Assembly (NCBI RefSeq): GCF_007655135.1
Contig: NC_045130.1
Location: 25,611,363-25,675,362, forward strand
Reading direction: 5' to 3'
Length of the DNA stretch: 64,000 nucleotides
DNA from: Punica granatum
Lineage: Eukaryota > Streptophyta > Magnoliopsida > Myrtales > Lythraceae
Shown here: positions 35,162 to 47,242 of the stretch, piece after piece
How positions within the stretch are numbered: the first letter of the stretch is position 1
How the letters are laid out: each line of letters begins with the position of its first letter
Notes under the pieces: generated by a model
What the model was told of the DNA's origin: nothing
The model's database searches: none
The model's input: only the letters and a program-made list of their open reading frames with translations
Made by a program: the position numbers and the translations under genes

Positions 35162-36880
35162 CTCTCCAAGACCGACTATTTCAGTCAATCGCGGATAACC
35201 TGATAAATTCAGGTGTTTAATATTTCAGAGGCCTGACCAGTCACATATAGTCCATAGCGAGCCACAATTATATATCCTTAAATCTTCCAAGGATAGGAGT
35301 TCCCCTAGACAGCATATCTCAGTAAGTTTCTCACAGTTTGACATGATAAGCCTTTAAGATTTTGCAACTCTGACAGCTTAGGCATGGTCTGAAGGGAATT
35401 ACAGTTTTCTATCCACAAATTTTCCAAGCTCTTTGCAGTTTGATATCTTCTAGTGTTATGAAGTTGCTTCAGGATGCTATCAAGAAAAAAAGCCAATGAA
35501 TGTAACTCTTGAATTCCGAGGCTTTGTAATCCATCTTGTACTGACCAGTTCACAAACTCCAGCCACAACAAATTCTTCAAGTGGAAGAGACAAGGTAATT
35601 TGGTCTTGACGTCAATGTATTCAAGGCGCAGATGCGATAGGGTTGGTGGAATCTGTGGAGCAGGGTAATCTACACCCCAACACGTTATAATCAATACCTT
35701 AAGATGAGTGAAGCTGCTAAATTTGTCGGTATACTGGTGAGATTTGAGAGATTCAAATGCAGCGTTAACAGTTTGGTTAATTTTTCGATCCCTTCCAGGT
35801 TCGAATTCTCTAAGTTGCTTCGAGTATGGATGTCACTACGGTCAGATAACCTCAATGAATTCAGCCTCTCTAACTTTGAGAAATCAGGTAGTTTTCGCAA
35901 CGACAAAGAAGCCACATTCAGTGCAGTTAGACTTCGGGGAAGCTTCAGTAATTTGTGGAGTTTGTGACAACCTTCCAAACGAAGTGTTTGTAATAAAGAA
36001 ACCTCACTTAAGGAAGGAACTTTGCTCATGGCGTCGCAACCTAAAAAGTCGAGGATTCTTAAACGAGACAACTTTTTAGGGGCCGTTTGGATTCAGAGTT
36101 AAAGTTACTTTAATTTTGATTTTGATTTTGATTGTGGAAAAGGACAAATGAGATGTGATTATAAATTTGACTTGGGAAATGTGTATTTTTGTTGTGTAGT
36201 GTGTTGAGTTAAAGTTAAAATCAAATTTCTTTGAATCCAAAAAGGGCCTTAATATTCCTTGGAACTTTTTCCATCGAACGGCAGTCAGTAGCATGCAATT
36301 CTTCAAGCTTCACCATTCTCCCAATTGTCTCGGGTAACTTCTTGATCTTGGAATGCGTAACTCCTAGCATATTCAGTTCTCTTAACTGTCCAATTGATTC
36401 AGGTAAGTCTGTTACTTTGGTCCACGATTAATCCAACTCAATCAATGACTTCAAATCTCTGATTGAGTCTGGAAGCTCTATTAGCCCTTCGCAGTGATTC
36501 GGGTGCAGGAACTGAAGCATAACTAATCCTTTAATGGAATTGGGCAATCTTTCGATATCTGTCTCTGAAAGATCCAACTCCACTAATGAATCCAAACTCC
36601 CAACAGATCCAGGAAGTTCCTTTATGCCGAAACACTTGGATAAGGCTAGCCGATTGAGCTTCACCAATCTGCCAGTGGAGCGTGGAAGTTCGTGAATTTG
36701 TACTCCAACTATTTCAAAGACCGTAAGAGATATTAAATCCCCAATTAGTTCCCGTCTGCTAAAATTCCCGCCTTTCCCCTTCATGATAATCACTTCAAGG
36801 GCATGTAAGGAGATCACGGTTTGTGTAGCAATATTTTGTGGCATCCGCAGTTTCACAAGTGTAGGAGTTTCTCAGCAATG
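34960..36880 (-). pseudogene. TNL-type LRR region, broken
   Basis: Minus strand. Many leucine-rich repeats can be read, with phrases such as IKELPGSVGSLDSLVELDLS, IERLPNSIKGL, LQTLRLEGC and LENLWIENCNSLQTMPKLSE. The ELP-S-G-L/LVELDLS style is that of LRR domains from TIR-type NLR receptors. Four open segments (36856-36428, 36071-35691, 35694-35305, 35188-34970) are separated by damage: a TAA at 36428-36430 where the repeat pattern expects a Leu codon, a 170-bp MITE at 36079-36248, and further frameshifts or stops near 35690 and 35305. No TIR or NB-ARC domain precedes it within 2 kb. In intact form such LRRs recognise effectors or guarded host proteins; this copy cannot. Confidence 0.85.
36079..36248. 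mobile_element. Tourist/PIF-Harbinger-like MITE (170 bp)
   Basis: Left end GGGGCCGTTTGGATTCAGAG, right end CTTTGAATCCAAAAAGGGCC, imperfect inverted copies. Flanks are TTA at 36076-36078 and 36249-36251, the 3-bp duplication used by PIF/Harbinger transposases. It is inserted in LRR coding sequence. It contains a (TTTTGA)n-like run. No coding capacity. Confidence 0.75.
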
Positions 36881-38415
36881 AACTCTTCATATTCTTGCAT
36901 TAAGTTATTAGACCCCAAAAGTAATTTAAAAAAATTTAGAGAAAATAAAAGGTTAGCATATGTTTGTTGATGCTGTAGTAGTAGAGACCTTGCTAATTTT
37001 GCCCATTGTCTCGTGTTTGAAACTCTTTATTCAAATTTCTCATTTTATTATTCTTTTCCGTTTCATATTTTTTTGAATTTTTTCCTTTATTTCTTTTATT
37101 TGTTGCATGTTAGACTCATCTTTTCTTCCCTCTTCCTACTTTTTGTTATCAACACCTTCTCTCTTTCTTTTGTTTTCATTTTCACATTTGCCATCATTGT
37201 GGATGAAACTACCAAACTGAATATACTCATTAAGTAATTTACTGAATTAAATTTCGTGAATTTGAATAATTTTGGAATCCTTAAAACTGCATCTTGGCAC
37301 GTATGGCAATACCGATCTTGTAAGAGATTCACCTAAAGTGGGATTGCGTGATTGTGGGCAAAATAGTATGACTTTACGGTAGATTCTATAAGGGGACATA
37401 ATTTGACATTCCATCATAAAATTTTCCTCACAATATGGGGTATGTCATGTCTTTACAAGACGATATGTCATGTCTTCGTTATCTTGTCACTTGTCCCAAA
37501 TTATCAATTTCTCATCCAACCGACTAGCTTTTTTATTTTCAAAATTATCATTAAACTTCCAAAAAAAATTCAATTATATTATTTTAAAATCATATAACCT
37601 TACAATAGGAATATGTATTGTGTAGTGTAGAACTTGAATTGGCTAGAACCTATTACCCATTACGGTAGGTTTTCGACACTTAAAAACATGTCCATTTCTT
37701 TATTATCTTGCCACCTGTCTAAAATTTTCAATTTGTCATTCAATCACCACCAGCTTTTTATTTACAAAATTTTCATTAAACTTCTGAAAATCTTGCAATT
37801 ATATCATTCTTAAGTTAGATGGCTTTACAATGGGGGAATGCATGGGTCATGGGTGTAGTGTAGAACCAAAACCGATTGGAACTAACCCATCATCACTCTA
37901 TGTTCGTAAGTATTACGGTGCGGATCTTGGGCTTGTTAATGTTTTGTTTTGATGAGTCTCATCCCATCTCATGTTTGCCACCCAAAAAGTCTATTGGGAT
38001 AGCATAGGATTGGAGGCCGGCCATCCATCTGCCCATCCGTCGGTCCGTCCATCTACCTTGAGGATTGAATTAAGAGCCAAAATAAGTTTATGGGTTTTCC
38101 CTATGTCCATCATCTCTATCTCAAATTAATTTCGACCTTGCCCGTATGCTCATCTTCAAATTCTTTATTGGAGAAATATTCATGGTAACACAAGCGAGTG
38201 ATGCAAATTCTCTTTGGTCCTCTAATTTTTTAATTGCCAACACTTGACTACATGAATTTTGAAAAAAAAATGGCTAAAATGACCATTTTGTTATGATTTT
38301 TGAAAATTTAGGGACCGGATTCTAGATTTTGAAAATTCATATAATGAAGTGCTGGCAATTAAAAAATTATAGGGCGAAAGTGTTAGTAAACTCAATCTAT
38401 AGCAAATATTTATTT
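36881..38415. other. Intergenic AT-rich sequence
   Basis: No gene recognised. Direct repeats of moderate similarity occur around 37440-37620 and 37670-37870 (both with a TCTTKCCACYTGTC-like word, CCAATCAC/CAACCGAC then AGCTTTTTTATTT, and TTAAACTTC). This suggests an old local duplication of about 210-230 bp. Confidence 0.4.
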
Positions 38416-38737
38416 GGGTAAATTACAAAAAAAAACCCAAATTTTATAAAATGTCTCAGTTTTGTCCTAAATTTTGTTTTGTAACAAAAAAACCATAAAT
38501 TTTCTAAAATGTCTCAAAAATGACATCCGTTATAACTTATGTCAATTTTTGCCTATGTGTGACCTACGTGGACTGTTAAAGGGATCCACCATCAGTTGCA
38601 AAAATTGACGGAAGTTATAACGGAGATCATTATTGAGACATTTTAGAAAACTTATGGTTTTTTTTTGTTACAAAATAAAATTTAAGACAAAACTGAGACT
38701 TTTTACAAAATTTGGGTTTTTTTTTTGTAATTTGCCC
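38416..38737. mobile_element. MULE-type MITE (322 bp)
   Basis: Left GGGTAAATTACAAAAAAAAA and right end GTAATTTGCCC are mirrored over at least 100 bp (for example TTTTACAAAATTTGGG against its complement). Flanks are TATTTATTT (38407-38415) and AATTTATTT (38738-38746), 8 of 9 matching, as expected for a Mutator-type 9-bp duplication. No coding capacity. Confidence 0.8.
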
Positions 38738-39692
38738 AATTTATTTTCCTTTTTTTTTTCCTTGTATAAGAAATCGTGAACTCCTATTGCTTCTTATATG
38801 TATATATGCCCGATGTCGTCTTTCGTCAAATTGCTGACGATGCATGCATGGTGCCTGATCAGCAATAATCCTCCACCTGTATTTTTTTTATGTGTATACT
38901 AGCTTATGAAACCCATGCATTTCACGGTTTTTATGAAAAAAATTTATACTAAAAAGTTAATTATGAAATAGTAAATAATATGAATTTATATTTTTTATAT
39001 ATGAAAAACGGTTATTTTTTATTCAATTTATAAATAAAGAATTTAGCTATAAGTTCATATACATCATTTAAATTATCAATCTTATATCTATGAAAATACT
39101 TTTAAATTCCTAAAAATCTAATCTTTAGTTTTGTTGAAAGGATGATAATTAATAGAATCTTTAAAATTTTATAATTTTTGTATTTGCTTGTACTTTATTC
39201 TTCTAGCATTACATAAATTAAATTTCATGAATTTGAATAATTTTGGATGAAATGATATAATCATTTCGATAGAAGATTCGCCTAAGTAATATTTAATAAT
39301 AGTTCTATATCGTACTTCTGAAAATTATTAATATGATGCAGTCCAACGTAAATAAATTAAGAATAATATACATTTAATAATATTAATATATATATATAAT
39401 TGGTTATATATATACATATGTTCAAAAGAATAATTATGTTTATTTACCCTGCTAAAAATTTTCACTATAAAATATTTTTTTGTTAATTAATTGAGTAGAT
39501 ACTTACAATTCTATTTGCAGAATAAACATATCTATAATTAATTATATACTTATTGAAAATAATGCAGTCATGTTTATATGAATTAATTATATAATTTGTT
39601 TCATTAAGTTAATTTCAAATATTTCATAATTTGAATATAACATATTACTTATTTTACGCTTCTACCTATATTTATTGACTTGCAGTCAAGTG

Positions 39693-39734
<42 letters not shown>

Positions 39735-40031
39735 CATACAATTCACTTTGTTGCTTGGAATCTTGATTCTTGGGGAATTTGATAATATGCTCCATTTATT
39801 GTAGACTCTGGTGGAAACATCCCAACTGAACCATACTTAAAAAAAGATTTGAAGTTCAAATTATAAGCTAATTAGAAGAAACTACATGCCTTGTAAATAT
39901 TTTTACCCAATAGATAGGTGCTCGAATCAATAGTTTATATCGATATTGATAAAACAACCTCATGAAGTGTGTATGAGCTGCAAAACCAACTTATATAAAG
40001 ATATTTATGCAATTAAAGTAATTTAAATTTA
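38738..40031. other. Intergenic, possible Helitron end and (TA)(GA) run
   Basis: CTAG at 38899-38902 read on the minus strand is preceded by GTGAAATGCATGGGTTTCAT, resembling a degenerate Helitron 3' hairpin. A (TA)n(GA)n run at about 39693-39733 could be the matching 5' TCTCTC start, but this is speculative. No genes seen. Confidence 0.3.
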
Positions 40032-40418
40032 GGGGAAATTATCTCATATATCCCATAGTTTCACCTTTCTTTCAAATATATCATATACTTTTAAAATGAT
40101 CTAAAATATCACATGATTTTACATTTTTTCCAAATTTATCATGCCGTTATATCTCCATCAACATTTCACGGTCTTGCCATTGTGGTCCTTTTATCCGGGA
40201 TAGATTTGAGAAAAAAATAAAATCATAGGATAGATTTGAAAAAAAAATTAAAACCATGTGATAGATTTGAAGCCTACTTACGTTTCATTAACGGAAAATA
40301 TATCGCCCGGATAGATTTGAAAAAAAATGTAAATCATGGGATATTTTAGATTATTTTCAAAGTATATGATATATTTGAAAGAAATATGAAACCATTGGAT
40401 ATATGGGATAAAAACCCC
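40032..40418. mobile_element. MULE-type MITE (387 bp)
   Basis: Left GGGGAAATTATCTCATATAT and right ATATATGGGATAAAAACCCC are inverted copies extending about 110 bp. Flanks TTAAATTTA (40023-40031) and TAAAATTTA (40419-40427) match at 8 of 9 positions. Same size class of target duplication as the other MULE-type elements of the window. No coding capacity. Confidence 0.8.
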
Positions 40419-40427
40419 TAAAATTTA

Positions 40428-41063
40428 ATAGTCGTAATAATAATATTCATCTTAATTGTCACAAAATTTATGTTTTCCTTTATAAATTGATGGCATTGGT
40501 AGTAAAATTTATATTATGACATTGTTGGTAAAATAATATTATGAGCTCATTTAATGCGAATAATTAGTGGAGTTTATCACTCATAATCGATTTATCAACT
40601 AGTATTGAGAGGCGAAATTAATATTTTTAATTTTACTGTATGTGATTTTCTATTAAAATGATAACATGTGAATTGAATTCTTCTTAGTACTGTTTTGAAC
40701 ATTTTCTTCATTTTTATCGTGCTCTTAATAATTACTATAACATGTCTTATTATTTAATTTCTCTTTATATAATTATAAGTATTCGTAGTTTGCTTTTACT
40801 AATTACAATAACATATGTTATTATCATTATTATTTACTTATATATTATTACAATATTCATAATTTTTGTATTAAATGGTTCGAATAAGTAGTTTTTTCAT
40901 TTCAAGTTTGCTATTATTAATTACAATAATATGTATGATTATTTAATTTCTATATAATATAATAATTTATGTATTAGTAAGAGATTTACTATTATACCGC
41001 TATTTATTTTGGCATTGTCCAATTTACATAATATATAGATTACTAATTACAGTAATATGTGTT

Positions 41064-41108
<45 letters not shown>

Positions 41109-42974
41109 TTAAATATTCATAATTTTCATATAAATTGATTTGAATGAGTTGTCTCTTCATTTAAATATTTTATGTTATTAATCACAATAATATGTATTAT
41201 TATTTAATTTTTATATAATGCATCAATCTATGTGATAGCAAGAGTTTTACTATTATGATCCTATTTATTATGGCATTGTCATATTTATATAATATATAGA
41301 TTATGGTGTATCTCAGTGGCCGGGTACATTAATTTTATCAAATTTTCATGTATTCCTCCACTTTATACCAATCCATGGAACCCACACTGTTGATGGATCA
41401 TATCATAGGATTCTAAAAGTCATGTTAACATTTGATACACTGAAGGAATATAGTATATGTCAGGAGGGCAAAGTTTTACTCCCTGTCGTCCCCGATCAAT
41501 TGCCAAAACTAAAAGCATTGTGATTCGAGCAACATGGACCCAAAAAAACTGCCAAAAATAATACATAGATAATTCGAACAATTTATGCCAATGACAATAA
41601 CACGTCCGGTATCTATCTACCTATCTGTCTGTCTATCTGTCTATCTATCTATCCTAAAAAGGGCCCCCATAATCGAAGACATACACAACCTAATGAAACC
41701 AATCACAGAATAGGGTCGATCAATAACACAACCACTGTTTAATTTTTTAGGAAGGCAAAAGTGCAATTCGATCGAGTAGAGAGTTAATCGTAAGAATATA
41801 ATGGAATAAAAGTTGAGATAGGATTAAATTAACCCATGGTCGTGTAAATCGGTCCAATTTCATCAAATTTTTTTGTCCGTCAATTTAATGAGGTGGCACA
41901 TACTGCACGTGGCAAAGAAAAAAAATAAGATCGATTGGTCCTGGTCCAAGCAAACAATCAACAGCGCTACTACCCTTACCGTAACTGCTCTTCTCCTTCG
42001 ATTCGATGACCGGGAGGGGATAAGATGGGCACTACAAAATTTATCTCCTCTCTCTCAAATTGGTGGTAAATTGTGTGTCGTTTGGTACAATTTTGCCGAG
42101 TATGCCTCATAAAACTATTCGATTGGAATCCTCTTCAAACTCAAGAGGGTTTAGAGTAGATAGTATCTGGCAGGTTCATCTACAGACGAGACTTTTGACA
42201 CATGTCTCATTTAGATCGGGCAGTGTGTATTACCGTGTGACAGTGTTCACCTGGTAACACGGTTGCACTAGATATTTTCTAAGTTTCGACGCACTCATTC
42301 AGAAGAAAAAGTTTGTTAATTTGTGCGATTCTATCATTAGATTAATGGGCTAAATAAATTAATTTTGTGCCCTATGGTGCCAGAAAGAGTTTTCAATCCG
42401 ATCCCTGTGTGGATCGTCCCCCTCCCCAAATTATGAACCACTTTGCTCGTATTTGAGAAGAAAATTATAGATAAATTTCGAATGCATGTCCCCTACACAT
42501 GGTCGAAATAGAAGAACGATTAGGGGTACGACTAAAATTTCATCGGGCCAAGACAAAATTAAATTATTTCCCACATGGGCAGGGCCACCTCGTTAAATTG
42601 ATTAATTAAATTGAGGAAATTAGACAAAATGGCGGATGTCAAAATTCAAACAAAAGTATAGGTATGATTTATGAATAAAAAATAAAATTTATAATAGATT
42701 TGAAAAAAATGCGAAAATTCATGACTATTGATGTTATTCATCTTTTAAAGGATTCTCTATTTTTAGTTAACTTATGGATCCTCAGGCTTTGAGTCTTGAC
42801 TTGAGCATAGGGCACTGGGACTTGTCCCTGTTATTTGAGCTTTAGAGCCTTAATATTATGAGCTTATTATTATTTCTAGGCCATATTAAATAGGATAAGG
42901 GACTGCAGCCCGAATTTATATATTGGTCTTATTCAAACAAACAAATATGAAACTTAATAGATAAACCCCATTCT
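40428..42974. other. Intergenic AT-rich sequence with microsatellites
   Basis: Contains (ATT)n at about 41071-41107 and a (CTAT/CTGT)n tract at about 41608-41652. No gene recognised. The open frames at 41873-42257 overlap and have no domains. Confidence 0.5.
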
Positions 42975-43077
42975 TGTCAATTTCTTGCCAAGAATGGGGT
43001 GGAGTTTCATTCTTCTGTCTAAAATTGGGTGGAATATCATTTAGCAATAACTCAAAGAAATGGAATGTAATTTACCC
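42975..43077. mobile_element. Right-end remnant of the MULE-like element of copy B
   Basis: TGTCAATTTCTTGCCAAGAA at 42975 onward matches the right end of the element at 23350-24590 nearly base for base and stops at the same terminal ACCC. The left part is missing. Confidence 0.85.
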
Positions 43078-43684
43078 TTTTAATTAATTACATCTTTTTT
43101 TGGCTGAATATATTAATTATAACAGCATAGATAGCTGAGTACGTAATTGTAGGTATTGTAATTTTGTTTTTATTATTACGAATGAGACTAAAATTAAATA
43201 GCTTTGTTTGGCCTCTTTTTGTCTTCATGGAAAATGTATGAGTTCGGTGAATCAGTGGTTTCAGCATAAACATCATAACTATCTGCTGCTTCCGGGTCCT
43301 ATCAGATATGATTCTCTAGTATCATTTTTTTTTGATAAATGATTCTACAGTATCAGTCTCTAATTATAGCGAAAACTACGTGAACTTTTATCTTATTATA
43401 TATTGGTTGAATTATGTTGAGTTCAAAGTTTTCTTAGCTAACAATAACCTCAAAGTATGATGCCGTTAGCGATTGTCAGTCAATGAACTTTACTTATGTA
43501 GTGTATGGATTCGGAAAACCCACTAGAAGCACTTGGTATATTCGGGATATAAGTCAATGTAGTCTGATATATACCTTCCGTAGAATTTTTCGAAGTCTGT
43601 CAAACAAATTTGGAAATATTAGGTTATGAAAATTAGACCTTAGCACCAACTAAGATAGGTCGAATCAATCCACACCATATTCCC
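43078..43684 (+). repeat. Duplicated block, copy C
   Basis: Follows the element remnant with TTTTAATTAATTACATC and continues with the same landmarks as copies A and B (GGTTGAATTATGTT near 43404, AAACCCACTAGAAG near 43518, TCCACACCAT near 43669). It ends where the retrotransposon LTR sequence begins. It lies 18 kb from copy B. Confidence 0.85.
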
Positions 43685-45960
43685 CGCCATGATCATGATA
43701 AACACTTACAAACATGCACAAGCATAATATTAACGAAATCGATAAAACGGCACCGACTCATGGAAGCGGGAAAACATAAAAAAAACACACATTGTCAGTC
43801 GAGAATTCAAGTAGGAAAGGATTGGGTAACTTTAGAAAATGTCCAGGGACTGAAGTGAATAATTTTAAAAGAACAAGGACTGATTTGAAAATTCGGATAA
43901 AGTTTTGGGAACTGATTTCAAAATTCTGGAAAACTTCAGGACTGTGTAAAAATTACTGAAAATGTCCCAGGAATTTTTTGAAACGAATTTGAAAGTTCGG
44001 GCTGATCTGAAAAGTGAAAAAAATGCCCCAGGGACTGAACTGAAACAACGTGAAAAGTTCATGGAATAGGTTTAGAAATTCTGAAAAATTCAGGGACTGA
44101 TTGGAAAATGGTAAAAATGGCTGGGACTTGACTGAAAGGAATTTTAAAATTCGGGGCAGATCTGAAAAGGGCGGAAAATAGCCCTGGGACTAAATTGAAA
44201 CAACTTGAAAAGTTCCTTGGGATGATTGAAAAATTCTGGAAAATTCAAGGACCTATTGGGAAATATTAAAATGACCGGGAATTGACTGAAACGCGTCGGA
44301 AAGTTAAGGGGCTGATTTTTAAAAAATGAAAGGGTGTCCTCAGGACTGAAGTGAAACAAAATAGAACGTTCATAAAATTGAGTTCGGGACAAATACGATC
44401 ATCCACGCAACTCAATAAAGCTCATTTCACATCATATCCATCCAAGCAAACATTAATATCCAGAAATGGAGCCCTAAACATGCCACTAAGTCGGGGATTT
44501 ACCTAGTTCGAGAAGAACGGGGGCAGTTCTGTAAATAGAGGAGGTTTTGGATGAATTGGGCTGCTGGGGGGATTGGGTCGGACTAGGAAGCGGGCCGAAC
44601 TGGGCCTTTGAGATCCGGACTGGGCTGAGTGGGCTGCTGGGCCGAATTGGGCCACTGGGCCGGATTGGACGGCCACTTGACCGGATTGGGCCTCTGCTAG
44701 ACACGGTTGGGCTGCTGGTCGTGGGCCAGACTGCTGGACGCGGGCCGAGCTACTGGACGCGCACGGGCTGGGCGGCTGGGCACACGAACGGGCTGTTAGG
44801 CGGCGTGCCTACACAAGCGCTGCCTGTGCGAGCGGGAAAGCACGGCAGATCCGGTTAGAGAAAAAAATGAAAATAGGGAGAAGGAAAGGGGCGATCTGCT
44901 AGAGGAGTCAAGGGAGTTGGGTCCTGAGGAATCCCGTCCGGAATTCGGACAGGAGGAGGAGGAGGATTTCGGCGTCTAAGCTAAGGGAGTTCCCGAAGAG
45001 CCGCGGGCATGAGGATGGCGCTAGGAGGTTCAGGAACCGAGGGAGAGTCGGAGGGAATCGGGGTCAGTTTCGAGAGCGAGCTGTCCGAGTGAGGGCGTTC
45101 GAGCTACAGGTTTTTGAGAGTTCGAGCTCCCGTTTTTTTTTTTTATTCGGTTTTCTTTTTATGCCCTGGAAGAAGGCCGAGAGAGAGGGAGAGGAAGAGT
45201 TAGGGTTCGGTCCTTTTTTTCTTACGGAATCCTCGGCGCCGAGGTCAAGACCGATAATTTTTTTCTTTCCCGTTTTTTCTTCTTGTTCTCCTATTGCCAT
45301 TTTTTCTTTATTCTTTTCCTTTTTAGTCGAGAAAGAAAAACGGAAAGAGGAAGAGGAGAGCGGCTAGGGTTTTCGAATGTGAGGAAGGGACCAGTTGGAG
45401 ATTGCAGGGAATCAGCTAAAAGGAGGAAAAATCGGAGCTGAGGTTTGTTTCCTTTTCGATTTTTTTTCGTTCAGGAAGAAGGAGAAGTAAGGAAGGAGAA
45501 GGAGAGAGAATAAGGGAGAAGAAGAAGAAGGCATAAAAAAACAAAAAAATGGGGGGAGGATGTGCCGTTGCCTCTGACCTCTTTTTTTTCTCTTTAGAAA
45601 ATTCAAATTTAACGCGCGTAGAAATCAAATTCTTGTCTTTGCAATTAGATGTCGAAAAAAATGATCCGGGACCGGCATTGTGTTCAGAAAAATTCATAGA
45701 TCAACGTTTATGCAATAAAATATTTTCTGGCCTTAAATTTCATCCCGAATTTTGAAAATTGACGTTGACGCAAGTGAAATTCAAGGACTGCCCGTGGAAT
45801 ATTTTTTGAAAAATGGAAAATTGGCATTAAATTGAGAAAATATCATATTTCCAAAAGTCGTGAGTGTTCGAGTAATTAACCGAAAATACTTCCCTCATAC
45901 TTGCGACAAAATGACGATTTTACCCCTTTGGAGCCGGTGGACCAAAATGGGGTGCTGACA
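43685..45960 (-). mobile_element. 3' LTR of the large retrotransposon, probably truncated
   Basis: Read on the minus strand it starts TGTCAGCACCCCATTTTGGT at 45960, directly after a polypurine tract. From about 43790 to 45960 it is a diverged inverse copy of the solo LTR (59580 to about 61535). It contains three ~155-bp tandem subrepeats (about 43960-44375) and a block rich in TGGGCC/GGGCTG words (44550-44830). The last 1.4 kb of the solo LTR has no counterpart here, and the sequence passes into copy C at about 43685, so the 3' end seems lost or diverged. Exact left limit uncertain. Confidence 0.7.
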
Positions 45961-45974
45961 GCTTGCCCCTCTTT
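45961..45974 (-). other. Polypurine tract
   Basis: On the minus strand AAAGAGGGGCAAGC directly precedes the LTR start TGTCAGC. A purine run in this place primes plus-strand DNA synthesis in LTR retrotransposons. Position and composition fit. Confidence 0.8.
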
Positions 45975-46136
45975 GGTTGCGTGCTTGGATAGAGAATGCA
46001 GCCAAAGACCATAAGAAGCACCCCGTTTGGTCCTGGCGACCGTCCCAGTGTCTTCCCCATAGCCACTTGTTCTTTCTGGTTTTGGATTCATGGGAGAGAG
46101 TTGGATAAACGTATGTACCTGAAAGTAGTGAAGAGG

Positions 46137-47242
46137 TGGCTTATGGAGCCGAAAGCAATAAAGATGGGCTTATGGCCCCGAAAGTAGTAAATGTAGGTTC
46201 ATGGACCTTGAAAGCAGTAAAGGTGGGTTTATGGACCCTGAGAGCAGTAAAGGTGGGTTTATGGGCCTTGAAAGCAGTAAAGGTGGGTTTACGGGCCCAA
46301 AGAAAGTAAAAAAGTGGGTTTACAGGCCAAAAAAAAGAGTAAAAAAGTAGGTGTCCAAACCCAAAGCAGTAAATGATGGGTGTCCAAATCCAAAACAGTA
46401 AATGTGGGTGTCTAAACCCAAAACAATAAATGTGGGTGTTCAAGCCCAAAACAGTAGATGGTGAGTGTCAAAACCCAAAACAATAAAAGATGGGTGTCCA
46501 AACCTAAAGCAATAAATGTGGGTGTCCAAACCCAAAACAGTAAATGGTGAGTATCAAAACCCAAAGCGGTAAATGTGGGCGTCGAAACCCAAAGCAAGTA
46601 AATGTGGGTGTCGAAACCTGAAGTAATAAATGGTGGGTGTCCAAACCCGAAGCAATAAATGGTGGGTGTCCAAACCCGAAGCAGTAATGTAGGTGTCTAA
46701 ACCCAAAGTAGTAAATGGTGAGTGTCGAAACCCATATCAGTAAATGTGGGCATCGAAACCCAAAATAATAAATAGTGAGTGTCGAAACCCAAAGCAGTAA
46801 ATGTGGGTGTCTAAAACCAAAGCGGTAAAAAGCAATAAATGTGGGTGTCCAAACCTAAAACAATAAATGTGGGTATCCAAACCCAAAGCAGTAAATGGTG
46901 AGTGTCAAAACCCAAAGCGGTAAATGTGGGTGTCGAAACCCAAAGTAGTAAATGTGAGTGTCCAAACTCAAAGCAGTAAATGTAGATGTCTAAACCCGAA
47001 GCAATAAATGGTGGGTGTCCAAACCCGAAATAGTAAAAGGTGGGTATCCAAACCCAAAGCAATAAATGTGGGTGTCGAAACCCAAAACAGTAAATGTGGG
47101 TGTCGAAACCCAAAGCAATAAATGTGGGTGTCGAAACCCAAAGCAATAAATGGTGGGTGTCGAAACCCAAAGCAGTAAATGTGGGTGTCTAAACCCAAAG
47201 CGGTAAATGTGGGTGTCCAAACCCAAAACAATAAATGGTGGG
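46137..47242 (-). repeat. 28-29-bp minisatellite in retrotransposon 3' UTR (over 30 copies)
   Basis: Typical unit on the plus strand is TGTGGGTGTCCAAACCCAAA followed by RCARTAAA. Longer variants begin TGGTGGGTGTC. The first part (46137-46330) consists of related units of about 30-32 bp, e.g. ATGGGCCTTGAAAGCAGTAA. Because 28 and 29 are not multiples of three, the array produces overlapping stop-free frames on the minus strand. These are artefacts. It lies between the RNase H end and the polypurine tract, a known site of satellite birth in Tat/Ogre elements. Confidence 0.92.

Noticed and set aside
46141..47231. Several overlapping open frames with His/Phe/Leu-rich repeats on the minus strand
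   Set aside because: They are created by the 28-29-bp minisatellite, whose unit lacks stops in the minus frames; the same repeat text appears in all three frames.
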